Assembly (NCBI GenBank): GCA_963402885.1
Contig: OY727099.1
Location: forward strand, 2,420,501-2,484,500
Source of the DNA: Antedon bifida
Lineage: Eukaryota > Echinodermata > Crinoidea > Comatulida > Antedonidae
DNA: 64,000 bases
Reading direction: 5' to 3'
Below the pieces are notes generated by a model that saw nothing but the letters and a program-made list of their open reading frames with translations, had not been told where the DNA came from and searched no databases. This document shows, one piece after another, positions 46,070-56,896 of this stretch. A program made the position numbers and the translations under genes. Position 1 is the stretch's first letter, and the number at the start of each line of letters is the position of its first letter.

Positions 46070-47377
46070 TTATTTCTCCAATGTAAAATAATGATGTGGT
46101 ACTGTAGCATCTGTTTGGCTAACTTCTTCTTCTCTGCGGTTATTGTCTTCATCTGTGTTCTGATCTCTACTGTAGATGTAGTTAGCCTCAGCACTCATTG
46201 CTGTATCTTTAATTGTGTGGTACACTCCATCATCAGCATGTACTGTAGGTGGAACGTTAGTAGTACTGACAGAATTCATAGTGGTGCTGTTTCTCTGATT
46301 ATTTCCAGCAGGTTGTGGAGTTGAGCCAGATTTTCTCTTGAGTAGGTAGATGAGAATGAACACCACTATCAACAGAATCATTGTAGCTGATGCCAGGATT
46401 ATGGTTAGTTTGTTTGCACTCTCCTGAGCAGCTGCATTAGTTGGCATATTTTGGCATTGATTAGTTGCATTAGTAGGCATACTGTCTTTCACTGTAAATT
46501 CTATCTCATCAGAGCTGCTTTGAGCAATACTTGTCACCAGACACTTTACAATGTAATCACCAGCTGTTAAATTGTTGAAGCATCTTTCATTGTCATCATT
46601 ACCATGATAACTATTCAAACCGTTTAATATCCAAGTATAATGTTTCTCACCAGATCCTTTTGTAGTCCCACACTTAAAGCAATGTCCATGCATTGTCTTT
46701 ATTTTCACTCTTAATTGACTAGGGTAAACTTTTAAAAGTAATGTATAGCACCGATGGTTTTCAATTTTCAATTTGGTAACACAGTAAAAGAATATACCAT
46801 CTCCCTGTTCATACCCTTTAAATGTCTGATTAAAAGGCAATGTCCTTGTGTTCCTATTTAAATTATACGACTTTGTAATGTTATTTTTCCCTTGGATCCA
46901 TCCAATTGTCATTTGATAATTTTTGTTTGGTTTTGTTTTCCGTTTCACCATACATTTGATTGTTACTTCCTCACCTTTGATGATGTACTCTACTAAATCT
47001 TTACAGACAATTCTCCAATTAGGATCTTGTGTATCTTTTCTTGTTACATGTGAAGGAATCAGAAAGTATTGATGATCATCATCTTGGCAGGTGTAAATTC
47101 CAGCATCTTGTTGTACATTGAAAGAGATGAACAGTTCACATGTTACTTTTAACTTTAACAGAGAGTTTTGTTTTAAAACATTGTTGCCAACACTATATGT
47201 ACTAGACACATTATACTCTTTACTTGAAGGTATGATGTTCACAGGTTGTATCCCATTTTCATTGAAATAATACTGTGAATCAAACTCAACGTCCAGTTCT
47301 TCTGCTGTAGCATCTCTGACAAACAGCAAACTGACAAACACCATTAGACACAGCATCATTTTTGTTGAATTTTTCAA
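46070..47377 (-). CDS. three-Ig single-pass receptor, paralog 1 (intact; mosaic type)
   Basis: One uninterrupted frame of 435 aa. A signal peptide ends near residue 25. The first Ig-like module (about 28-108) keeps D-A-G-I-Y-T-C at the F strand (C97) but has its other cysteine at C80, in the E-strand position. The second module (about 125-217) has C142, W160 and C199 plus C125 and C210. The third (about 221-297) has C236, W249 and C279 plus C233 and C266. The stalk is NAT-rich, the membrane span is about 324-346, and a KRK stop follows. Tail tyrosines: YHTI (386), NYIYS (400, 402) and YFTL (430). The ectodomain resembles paralogs 4 and 7 but the tail resembles 3, 5 and 6, so this is a recombinant. 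The likely role, cell-surface recognition with SH2-type signalling, is inferred. I do not recognise a named family. Confidence 0.85.
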   Translation of the reverse strand: MKNSTKMMLCLMVFVSLLFVRDATAEELDVEFDSQYYFNENGIQPVNIIPSSKEYNVSSTYSVGNNVLKQNSLLKLKVTCELFISFNVQQDAGIYTCQDDDHQYFLIPSHVTRKDTQDPNWRIVCKDLVEYIIKGEEVTIKCMVKRKTKPNKNYQMTIGWIQGKNNITKSYNLNRNTRTLPFNQTFKGYEQGDGIFFYCVTKLKIENHRCYTLLLKVYPSQLRVKIKTMHGHCFKCGTTKGSGEKHYTWILNGLNSYHGNDDNERCFNNLTAGDYIVKCLVTSIAQSSSDEIEFTVKDSMPTNATNQCQNMPTNAAAQESANKLTIILASATMILLIVVFILIYLLKRKSGSTPQPAGNNQRNSTTMNSVSTTNVPPTVHADDGVYHTIKDTAMSAEANYIYSRDQNTDEDNNRREEEVSQTDATVPHHYFTLEK

Positions 47378-48479
47378 ATTTAATGAATTTGATTCAACTT
47401 CTTGTTTGATAACTTGGACTGAGTAAACAGATTCCTATTTCAGATGTATGTATTTCTGCTATGGTGAAACCAAACTAAATGTCTAGTTTTTTCAAAGAAA
47501 ATAAAACCTAAAATTTACTTTGTTTTGCTGCCATCATTTGTGTAGTTATATTTATAATAAAAACATAATTTTACTTTCTATTCTTTAAGTAAACTTAACA
47601 TGATTTCAACAATAACATTCAACTTTCAGTATGAAATATCTATAAGCAATGAGACGCCATTTTAATTGCACTATTTTTAATGTGGGAAAATATTTTCATG
47701 AAATTATAATTAGCATAGTTTTAATTAACCAATCACAATTATATGGTTTTGAAAAAGGGATGGATCTTAAAAGCTAATAATTTGACGACTCAATATGATT
47801 AATTAGGCCATTGAATTCATGACGATATAAATCATTATGTTCTTTCTATTTAATATCAAGTTCCAGAAGTTATTTTTAAATACATTTAAACACAAATGTT
47901 GCTAACTGTTTTAACTGTATCAGCAAATTATTTAATATCTCTTTTTGCAAATGATTTATTCTAACACTTGTTAATGTTAATTAATTGTATTTACATTTCA
48001 AATATATATAAACACTACCACTTTATGTATTTTAATAAAGTTAAATGTGTTTCAATTAAAGTTCATGATATTTTTTTAAAGCCAACACATATCTTATATA
48101 AATGATATACTATGTACACTATAGTTGTAATATTTTTCATTTGTGGTTTCTGTGAAACAATGTTCTTTAAATCAACGTAGTACATTGAAAGATCTTAGAA
48201 AGATAGGGAAGGGAAGAAAGGAAGAAGAAAAGAGAGAAAGAAAAGTGAAAGGAGAAGTAAGGGGGAAAAAAAAAAGTAATAATGATAATAATAATAATAA
48301 TTAAAAATAAATAAGGGAGTCAGTTTCTCTCTGTAAAAGAATAACTAAATAGAATAATAATACACAACCAAATACAGTAGAGCTAGCAAAACAGAGTTGG
48401 AGGAGCAGAGTCTTCACATATGAAGTTGGCTCCAAATACGAAGAAGAAGAGATATAAAGTTATTTAGTTTATTACTTGA
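47378..48479. other. intergenic unit of the Ig cluster (5' flank of paralog 1)
   Basis: It matches the flanks at 50990-51830 and 58125-58960 over most of its length (for example CCAATCACAATTATATGGTT, AAGTTCCAGAAGTTATTTTT). A ~250-bp insertion at about 48206-48450 starts with a purine-only tract (GGGAAGGGAAGAAAGGAAGA) and is absent from the other two copies. Confidence 0.6.
47549..47556 (-). promoter_or_regulatory. TATA box of paralog 1
   Basis: TATAAATA on the minus strand, 172 bp before the ATG, inside flanking sequence conserved in the whole cluster. This suggests a start site near 47520 with a leader of about 140 nt. Confidence 0.45.
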
Positions 48480-48839
48480 TTAATTTCTGGTGACTTCTTC
48501 TCTGTTAGTTTCTTCATATGTATGTTTATTGTCATTCTCACTATTTCGTGTCGTATCATCAATTGTGTCATACACCTCACCATCACTCATTGCATGTGGA
48601 ACATTAGCAGTGTATAAGCTATTATAATGAGCAGTTATTGTATTACTAGTTCCATCAGGTTGTGAAGTGTTGTTGCCACACTTTTTCTTTAATAGGAAAA
48701 TGAGAATAAACACCACTATCAACAGAATGACTGTGGTTGATGTATATATTATTGTTATTATTATGCTTACGTTATTGAAATTAGCAGTTGCATCACTTAG
48801 CGTAGGCATACTGCCATCTCTATCCAATGTTTGCCTCAC
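48480..48839 (-). pseudogene. Ig receptor fragment, paralog 2 (membrane span and tail only)
   Basis: A 119-codon frame. From SMPTLSDATAN onward it is nearly identical to the stalk, membrane span and type II tail of paralog 7 (YNSL, YDTI, YEET tyrosines). The nine or so codons before that are not receptor sequence: at about 48812 the homology switches to text that elsewhere lies about 440 bp upstream of a receptor gene (CTCTATCCAATG). Signal peptide, all Ig modules and promoter are missing, so one deletion explains it. Confidence 0.8.
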
Positions 48840-49735
48840 ACATTTTTATAACTTTTGTGTGTTGATTGATTGATTTTTTGATGTCATCAATCTATATCCT
48901 ACGAGGTCTGCCCCTTCTTCTTTTACCTTATATTATTATTATATTCTAATGTAACCAATCAAATATCAATATCATACTTTTTTTCTTGCTGCAGCAATCA
49001 TTGTAGTGGAATCCAAAATAATCAAGCACAAACAAAATGTTTTAGTTAATATTGTATTTAATATTAATGCAAATTCGCTTTTTGTAAGCCTATTTAAACA
49101 GAATATTATCCAAAAACCCAACTATTAGGATAAGCACTTCCAGGTAATAACTTAGTGGATTAAACAAATATAGGGCACACTTACATATAAAAAAAAAGAA
49201 GTTAACATATGCACAAAGAAAGTGTTAGTTAGATATTAACAAACTGATATATATTTGCTATATTTTGTTATATTTACAAACTATATAGTTTTACTAAAAA
49301 CTATAATATGTATTCAAATAGCATTATAATTTCATAAGATGAAAAACGTATTGAAACTGTGTGTTAGTTTTGGTTGCTAACAGCTATCATGAAAAAATCC
49401 CCATTTTATTTATTTTCTTACAAGTTTAAATCTTTACTTTGCTTACTAATACTTTGTACAGTGCTAAACATTTCCTCAAACTCTGTATATTTGTAGTTTG
49501 AATAGATTGTTGTTTCTTCAATCGGTGCTTATGGCCTGATGCTAAAATTCTGATCAGGCATCATCTTAAAAAAGTCTTTTATGATATGAATCTACATGCA
49601 AATGATATTCTATATAAAATTATTGGGTGAGTTTGGTTTAAATATTTTTCAAACAATGCAACACTGTGATATGTGTCCTCTCTATGAAACAAGGTTCCTT
49701 TTTACTGTGAGTTTCTGAAAAAAGTTGTTGTTTGA
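48840..49735. other. intergenic unit of the Ig cluster (3' flank of paralog 3)
   Basis: Shared with the spacers at 53.4-54.2 and 56.0-56.9 kb: GAGGTCTGCC, TTCTTTTACCTT, TATTATTATTATA, AGCACAAACAAAATGTTTTA. No other gene is seen. Confidence 0.6.
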
Positions 49736-50989
49736 TTATGACTCCAATGTAAAATAATGATGTGGTACTTTAGAATCTTTTTGGCTAGCTTCTTCTTCTC
49801 TGCTGTTATTGTCTGCATCTGTGTTCTGATCTCCACTGTAGACATAGTTAGTCTCAGCACTCGTTTCTGTATCTTTAATTGTGTAGTACACTCCATCATC
49901 AGCATGTATTGTAGGTGGAACATTAGTAGTACTGACGGAATTCACAGTGGGGCTGTTTCTCTGATTACTTCCAGCAAGTTGTAGAGTTGTGCTAGATTTT
50001 CTCTTTAGTAGGTAGATGAGAATGACCACCACTATTAAAAGAATCATTGTTGCTGATGCCAGGATTATAGTTAGTTTGTTTGCACTCTCCTGATTAGTTG
50101 CATTAGTTGGCATACTGTCTTTCACTGTAAATTCTATCTCAGCAGAGCTGCTTTGAGCAGTAGTTGTCACCAGACACTTTACAAGGTAATCACCAGCTGT
50201 TAAATTGTTGAAGCATCTTTCATTGTCATGATAATCATTCATGTTTTGTCCATTTAACATCCAAGTATAGTGTTTATCACCAGATCCATCTGTAGCCTGA
50301 CACTTAAAGCAACATTCATGCAGTTTATATATTTTGACTGTTAATTGAGGGTAAACTTTTAAAAGCAATGTATAGCAGATTGAAAATTGTATATCAATTC
50401 TAGAAATACAATAAAAGAATATACCATCTCCCCATTGATAACCTTTAAAGGTCTGATTAAAACTTACTGTCTGCGTGTCCTTACTTAACTGATATGACTC
50501 TGTAATGTTATACATTCCTTGGATCCATCCAATTGTCATTTGATAATTGTACCATTTTATTATTTGTTTCACCTTACATTTGATTGTTAGTTCTTCACCT
50601 TCTATGATGTACTTTATTAAGTCCTCACAGGCAATTCTCCAATCAATATATTCAATCTGAATTATGTTGACGTTACCTAAAGGAATCAGATAGTATTGAT
50701 GATCATCATCTTGGCAGGTGTATATTCCAGAATTTTGTTGTACATTGAAGGAGATGAACAGATCACATTTAACTTTTGTCAACTTTGATGAGTATTGTTG
50801 GAAGTTACTGTTGTCAACACTATATGCACCATATATTGAAACATTATACTCTTTACTTGACGGTATGATCTTCACAGGTTGCATCCCATATTTGTTGGAA
50901 TAATACTGTGAATCAAACTCAACGTTCTGTTCTTCTGCTGTAACAGCTCTGACAGACAGCAAACTGATCATCATCATTAGACAGAACAT
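49736..50989 (-). CDS. three-Ig single-pass receptor, paralog 3 (intact)
   Basis: A single 417-aa frame with a signal peptide (MFCLMMMISLLSVRAVTA), the cluster's three Ig-like modules and ten or more conserved cysteines. Its ectodomain is the second type: PLGNVN linker, Y-N-Y-Q-M in module 2, RIDIQFSIC before the last strand, and QLTVKIYKLHECC opening module 3. The membrane span is near residues 306-330. The tail carries YYTI, NYVYS and C-terminal YFTL. Codons for the first ~33 residues are identical to paralog 6, after which the first module diverges sharply. Predicted type I plasma-membrane glycoprotein; ligand unknown. Confidence 0.85.
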   Translation of the reverse strand: MFCLMMMISLLSVRAVTAEEQNVEFDSQYYSNKYGMQPVKIIPSSKEYNVSIYGAYSVDNSNFQQYSSKLTKVKCDLFISFNVQQNSGIYTCQDDDHQYYLIPLGNVNIIQIEYIDWRIACEDLIKYIIEGEELTIKCKVKQIIKWYNYQMTIGWIQGMYNITESYQLSKDTQTVSFNQTFKGYQWGDGIFFYCISRIDIQFSICYTLLLKVYPQLTVKIYKLHECCFKCQATDGSGDKHYTWMLNGQNMNDYHDNERCFNNLTAGDYLVKCLVTTTAQSSSAEIEFTVKDSMPTNATNQESANKLTIILASATMILLIVVVILIYLLKRKSSTTLQLAGSNQRNSPTVNSVSTTNVPPTIHADDGVYYTIKDTETSAETNYVYSGDQNTDADNNSREEEASQKDSKVPHHYFTLES

Positions 50990-51830
50990 AATTTTTGTTT
51001 AAGTTTAATGAATTGGATTCAACTTCTTGGTTTAATAACTTTGTCTGAGTAAAACAGATTCCTATTTCAAATTTATGTATTTCTGCTATGGTGAAACCAA
51101 ACTAAATGTCTAGTTTTCCAAAGGAAATAAAAACCTAGAATTTACTTCTTTTTTTGCTGCCGTCATTTGTGTAGTTGATATATTTATATTAAAAATATAA
51201 TTTTACTTTCTATTCTTTAAGTAAACTTAACATGATTTTATCAATAACATTCAACTTTCAGTATGACATATCTATAAGCAATTTTAATTGCACTATTTTT
51301 AATGTGGGAAAATATTTTCATGAAATTATAAGAAGCATAGTTTTTATTAACCAATCACAATTATATGGTTTTGAAAAATTGATGGATCTTAAAAACTAAT
51401 AATTTAGACTCAATATGATAGAACAAGTTATTATAGACCATTGAATTCATAACGATATAAGTCATTATGTTCTTTCTATTTAATATAAAGTTCCAGAAGT
51501 TATTTTTAAACACAAATGTTGCTAACTATTTTAACTGTATCAGTAAATTATTTAATATCTCTTTTTGCAAATGATTTTACACAAATTCTAACATTTTTTA
51601 ATGTATTGTATTTACATTTCAAATATATATAAAAAGTACCTCTATATGTATTTTAACACATATATTTATTTTCAACACATATCGTATATATTATAAATGA
51701 TATACTATATGAGGTACACTACAGTTGTAATATTTTTCATTTGCGGTTTCTGTGTAACAATGTTCTTTAACTCAACGTAGTACATTGAAAGATATCAGAA
51801 AGATATAAAGTTATTTAGTTTATTACTTGA
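50990..51830. other. intergenic unit of the Ig cluster, near-identical to 58125-58960
   Basis: By eye I count about three substitutions and one 5-bp indel against the other copy over ~840 bp, so the two were homogenised or duplicated very recently. It contains the promoter of paralog 3 and the 3' flank of paralog 4. Confidence 0.75.
51181..51188 (-). promoter_or_regulatory. TATA box of paralog 3
   Basis: TATAAATA on the minus strand, 192 bp before the ATG, in the conserved block with GTAGTTGATA and CGTCATTTGTG just downstream. Confidence 0.45.
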
Positions 51831-53019
51831 TTAATTTCTGGTGACTTCTTCTCTGTTAGTTTCTTCATATGTATGTTCATTGTCATTCTCACTATTTCGT
51901 GTCGTATCATCAATTGTGTCATACACCTCACCATCACTCATTGCATGTGGAACATTAGCAGTGTATAAGCTATTATAATGAGCAGTTATTGTATTACTAG
52001 TTCCATCAGGTTGTGAAGTGTTGTTGCCACACTTTTTCTTTAATAGATAAATGAGAATAAACAGCACTATCAACAGAATGACTGTGGTTGATGTATATAT
52101 TATTGTTATTAGCAGTTGCATCACTTAGCGTAGGCATACTGTCTTTCACTGTAAATTCTATCTCATCAGAGCTGCTTTGAGCAGTAGTTGTCACCAGACA
52201 CTTTACAACGTAATCACCAGCTGTTAAGTTGGTGAAGCATCTTTCATTGCCTTGATAATTATTTAAGTTTTGTCCATTTAATATCCAAGTATAGTGTTTC
52301 TCACCAGATCCACACATAGCCTCACATTTAAAGCAGTGTCCATGCATTGTCTTTATTTTCACTCTTAATTGACTAGGGTAAACTTTTAAAAGTAATGTAT
52401 AGCACCGATGGTTTTCAATTTTCAATTCGGTAACACAGTAAAAGAATATACCATCTCCCCGTTCATACCCTTTAAATGTCTGATTAAAAGGCAATGCCCT
52501 TGTGTTCCTATATAAATTATACGACTTTTTAATGGTATTTTTCCCTTGGATCCATCCAATTGTCATTTGATAATTTTTGTTTGGTTTTGTTATCCGTTTC
52601 ACTTTACATTTGATTGTTACCTGTTCACCTTCTATGATGTACTCTTCTAAGTCTTCACAGGCAATTCTCCAGTTAGTATCTTGCATATCCTTTCTTGTGA
52701 CAAGGGAAGGAATCAGAAAATACTGCTTATCATCACCTTGGCAGGTGTAAATTCCAGTATCTTGTGCATTGAAGGAGATGAACAGTTCACATTTAACATT
52801 TGTCAACTTTGATGAGTATTGTTGGAAGTTTTTGTAGCCAAGACTATATTCACTATATAATAATGAAACATTATACTCTTTACTTGACGGTATGATCTTC
52901 ACAGGTTGCATCCCATTTTTGTTGGAATAATACAGTGAATCAAACTCAACGTCCTGTTCTTCTGCTGTAACATCTCTGACAAATAGCAAACTTACAAACA
53001 CCATTAAACACAGTATCAT
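51831..53019 (-). pseudogene. Ig receptor, paralog 4 (23-bp deletion before the membrane span)
   Basis: The first 300 or so codons encode signal peptide and three Ig-like modules of the first ectodomain type (KPNKNY, TELKIENHRC, CFKCEAMCGSGEKH). Compared with paralog 7, 23 bases are missing at 52110/52111, in the stalk. The frame then shifts and ends after 34 different residues at 52006, while the original membrane span and type II tail continue in another frame down to 51831. As it stands it would encode a 337-aa protein without a membrane anchor, either a pseudogene or a secreted form. The extra Cys in CEAMC is shared with paralog 7. Confidence 0.85.
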
Positions 53020-54222
53020 TTTTGTTTAGGTTTAATTAATTGGTTTAAACCTCTTGGTTCTTTGATAACTTGGTCTGAGTAAACAGATTCCTATATTCAA
53101 CTTTATGTATTTCTGCTAATAATGGTGAAACCAAACTAAATGTCCAGTAAAGTTTTCCAAAGGAAATAAAAACCTACAATTTACTTTGTTTTACTGCCGT
53201 CATGTGTGTAGTTAAATTCTTATATTAATATTAAAAATATAATAATTACTTTCTATTCCTAATGTAAACTTAATTTGATTATGTTTGTAACTTTTGAGTA
53301 TAAAATTAAAATGCATATTACAAGCAATGAAATACACGCCATCATAATTACACTCCATCATGTTACAACGGGAAAAGAATTTTTACATGAAAGGTCTGCC
53401 CTTTCTTCTTTTACCTTCTATTATTATTATCATTATCATCATCATTATCATCATCATTACTATATTCTGATGTAACCAATCAAATATCAGTATCATACTT
53501 TTTTTCTTGCTGCAGCAAAGGCATGAAGTGACAGATTGTAGTGGAATTCAAAATAATCAAGCACAAACAAAATATTTTAGTTAACATTGTATTTTAATGT
53601 AAATGCAAATTTGCTTTTTGTAAGACTATTTAAACAGAATATTATCTGAAAACCCAACTATTAGGATAAGCACTTCCAGGTAATAACTTAGTAGATTTAT
53701 TTTTAAAAAACAAGTTAATTTATTGCCATATTTTGTTATACTTACAAACTACCGGTATATATTTTGTCTATAAACTATAATATGTATCCAAATAGCATTA
53801 TAATTTCATAAGATGAAAAACGTATTGAAACTGTGTTAGTCTCAGTTGCTAACAGCTACCATGAAAAAACACCTTTTTTGACACGTTTCAATTCATGGTT
53901 ACTTTGCTTACTAATACTTTGTTCAGTGCTAAACATTTCCTCAAACTACTCTGTATTTGTAGTTTGAATATATTTTTGTTTCTTCAATCTGTGCTTCGGC
54001 CTGATATGCTAAATTGCTGATGGCATCATTGTGTCTATATTATTTTTGTGAGCTTGTGCTTTAACGAAATACGAAATTATTCGTTTATGATATGAACCTA
54101 CATAAAAATGATTGGTTGGGTTTGGTTTTAATATTTTTATGCAATGCAATATTGAGATGTGTCCTCTCTGTGAAACAATATCCTTTTTTTTTACTGTGAG
54201 TTTCCAAAAAAGATGTTCCTGA
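53020..54222. other. intergenic unit of the Ig cluster
   Basis: It holds the paralog 4 promoter region, an (ATC/ATT)n microsatellite at about 53418-53463, and the paralog 5 3' flank. The paralog 4 TATA is changed: CTTATA on the plus strand at 53219-53224 gives TATAAG. Confidence 0.55.
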
Positions 54223-55512
54223 TTATTTCTCTAATGTAAAATAATGATGTGGTACTTTAGCAACTTCTTCTATGCTGTTATTGTCTGTATCTGTGTTCTG
54301 ATCTCTATTGTTGTTGGTCTCAGCACTCATTGCTGTATCTTTATTTGTGTAGTACACTCCATCATCAGCATGTATTGTAGGTGGAACGTTAGTAGTACTG
54401 ACGGAATTCACAGTGGTGCTGTTTCTCTGATTACTTCCAGCAGATTGTGGAAGATTGCCAGATTTTCTCTTGAGTAGGTAAATGAGAATAACCACCACTA
54501 TTACAAGAATCATTGTCGCTGATGCCAGGATTATGGTTAGTTTGTTTGCAGTCTCCTGATTAGATGCATTAGTTGGCATACTTTCGCACTGATTACTTGC
54601 ATTAGTTGGCATACTGTCTTTCACTGTAAATTCTATCTCATCAGAGCTGCTTTGAGCAGTAGTTGTCACCAGACACTTTACAACGTAATCACCAGCTGTT
54701 AAGTTGGTGAAGCATCTTAGACTTTCATTGCCACGATAATTATTTAAGGTTTGTCCATTTAACATCCAAGTATAGTGTTTCTCACCAGATCCATCTGTAG
54801 CCTCACATTTAAAGCAACGTTCATGCAGTTTATATATTTTGACTGTTAATTGAGGGTAAACTTTTAAAAGCAATGTATAGCAGATTGAAAATTGTATATC
54901 AATTCCAGAAATACAATAAAAGAATACACCATATCCCCATTGATAACATTTAAAGGTCTGATTAAAATTTACTGTCTCTGTGTCCTTATTTAACTGATAC
55001 AACTCTGTAATGTAATATTTACCTTGGATCCATCCAATTGTCATTTGATAATTGTTGTACTGTTTTCTAATTTGTTTCACCTTGCATCTGATTGTTATCT
55101 CTTCGCCTTCTATGATGTACTTTATTAAGTCCTCACAGGCAATTCTCCAATCAATAGATCTGATCTGAAATTTGTCGTTGACGTTGACGTTACCTAAAGG
55201 AATCAGAAAATACTGATTATCATAATCTTGGCAGGTGTGTATTCCAGCATTTTGTTGTAAATTGAAAGAGATAAACAGTTCGCATTTGACTTTTGTCAAC
55301 TTTGATGAGTATTGTTGGAAGTTATTGTAGCCAACATTATATGAACCATATAATGAAACATTATACTCTTTACTTGACGGTATGATCTTCACAGGTTGCA
55401 TCCCATTTTTGTTGGAATGATACATTGAATCAAACTCAACGTCCTGTTCTTCTGCTGTAACATCTCTGACAAACAGCAAACTGATAAACACTATTAAACA
55501 CAACATCATCAT
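54223..55512 (-). CDS. three-Ig single-pass receptor, paralog 5 (intact; altered tail)
   Basis: A 429-aa single frame: signal peptide (cleavage near residue 20), first Ig-like module with C77 and C94 (the F-strand Y is H92), a longer VNDKFQIRSI linker, second module with C143, W161 and C200, third with C236, W249 and C280. The stalk has a duplicated SMPTNASNQ, the membrane span is about 324-347, and the second ectodomain type is used. Oddities: an extra Cys in module 2 (TFKCY where others have TFKGY); the first tail motif is YYTN instead of YYTI; NYIYS has become NNNRD; only YFTL (424-427) remains of the usual set. This may be a receptor with weakened or changed signalling. Confidence 0.85.
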   Translation of the reverse strand: MMMLCLIVFISLLFVRDVTAEEQDVEFDSMYHSNKNGMQPVKIIPSSKEYNVSLYGSYNVGYNNFQQYSSKLTKVKCELFISFNLQQNAGIHTCQDYDNQYFLIPLGNVNVNDKFQIRSIDWRIACEDLIKYIIEGEEITIRCKVKQIRKQYNNYQMTIGWIQGKYYITELYQLNKDTETVNFNQTFKCYQWGYGVFFYCISGIDIQFSICYTLLLKVYPQLTVKIYKLHERCFKCEATDGSGEKHYTWMLNGQTLNNYRGNESLRCFTNLTAGDYVVKCLVTTTAQSSSDEIEFTVKDSMPTNASNQCESMPTNASNQETANKLTIILASATMILVIVVVILIYLLKRKSGNLPQSAGSNQRNSTTVNSVSTTNVPPTIHADDGVYYTNKDTAMSAETNNNRDQNTDTDNNSIEEVAKVPHHYFTLEK

Positions 55513-55670
55513 TTTTGTTTTAAGAAACTTCTTGGTTCTTTGATAACTTGGTGTGAGTAAACAGATTCCTATTTCAACTGTATTTCTGCTATGGTTAGAC
55601 CAAACTAAACATTGTGCAATAAGGAAATAAAAACCTAAAATGTCCTTTTTTAGTTGCCATCACGTGTACT

Positions 55671-55678
55671 TATTTATA
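55671..55678 (-). promoter_or_regulatory. TATA box of paralog 5
   Basis: TATAAATA on the minus strand, 159 bp before the ATG, in the conserved flank. Confidence 0.45.
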
Positions 55679-56054
55679 TTAAAAATAAAACTTTACTTTC
55701 TATTCCCAAAGTAAACTTAAAATACTTTTGTTTATGACTCTGTAACTTTTAACTTTTGAGATTAAAATACATATCCAAGCTTGAAATATATGCCATCATA
55801 ATTGCACACGATATTGTGACTTAATTATTTTGGGGAAAAAGTATTTCCAAGAAATAAATATAAGCAAACTATTAAATAATCATAATTGATCATAATGTCT
55901 ATCTATATTTGGTTTTGGTTTCATCTTCACATTGAAGGTTGGAGGTCATGCTTTAACAGCCGTCTCTATCCAATTTTCATAACTTTTTGTGTTTATCCAT
56001 TCTTTGTTGTCATCAATCCATTTTCAAAGAGGTCTGCCTCTTCCTCTTTTACCT

Positions 56055-56108
56055 TCTATTATTATTATTATCGTCATCGTCATTATCATCATTATCATCA
56101 TCATTATT

Positions 56109-56149
<41 letters not shown>

Positions 56150-56185
56150 TATCATCATCATCAATATTATCATCATCATTATTAT
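56055..56185 (+). repeat. (ATC/ATT)n microsatellite
   Basis: An almost pure ATC trinucleotide run with ATT interruptions. The same site in the spacers at 48.9 and 53.4 kb has only a short run, so the tract expanded in this copy. Confidence 0.95.
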
Positions 56186-56896
56186 ATTCTAATGTAACCA
56201 ATCAATATCATACTTTTTTTCTTCCTGCAGCAGATTATAGTGGAATCCAAAATAATCAAGCACAAACAAAATGTTTTAGTTAACATTGTATTTTAATGTT
56301 AATGCAAATTCACTTTTTGTAAGACTATTTAAACAGAATATTATCAGAAATAATAAGGTAATAACTTAGTGGATTAAACAAACACTTAAATATTTAAAAA
56401 AAACAAGTTAAAATATGCACAAAGAAAGTGTAAGTTAGATATTTATAAATTGATATATATTGCCATATTTTATTTTATTTGCAAACTATATATTTTGTCT
56501 ATAAACTATAATATGTAATATGTAATAGCATTATAATTTTACAAGAATAAAAACAACTACCATGAAAAAACACCTTTTTTGACACGTTTCAATGCATTGT
56601 ACAGTTTTAAACATTTCCTCAAACTCTGTACATTTGTAGTTGGAGTTTTTGTTTCTTCAATCTGTGCTTATGTTCTGATATGCTAAATTACTGTCTATAT
56701 TTTTTTATGAGCTTGTGCTGTAACAAAATACAAAATTATTCTTTTATATGAATCTACATATAAATGATATGGTATTTAAAATGATTGGTTGAGTTTGGTT
56801 TTGATATTTTCAAAATGATGCAATATTGTGATGTGTCCCCTCTGTGAAACAATGTCCTTTTTTTCACCTGTGAGTTTCCAAAAAAAAAGTTCCTGA

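Larger units (their letters stand above)
55513..56896. other. intergenic unit of the Ig cluster with long (CAT)n tract
   Basis: It contains the paralog 5 promoter and a ~130-bp ATC/ATT microsatellite at about 56055-56185, then the paralog 6 3' flank. The long His- and Ile-rich frames here are microsatellite artefacts. No type II-tail gene lies between paralogs 5 and 6, unlike 3/4 and 6/7. Confidence 0.6.

Noticed and set aside
55886-56283. His-rich and Ile/Ser-rich frames
   Set aside because: Translations of the (ATC)n microsatellite in three phases.
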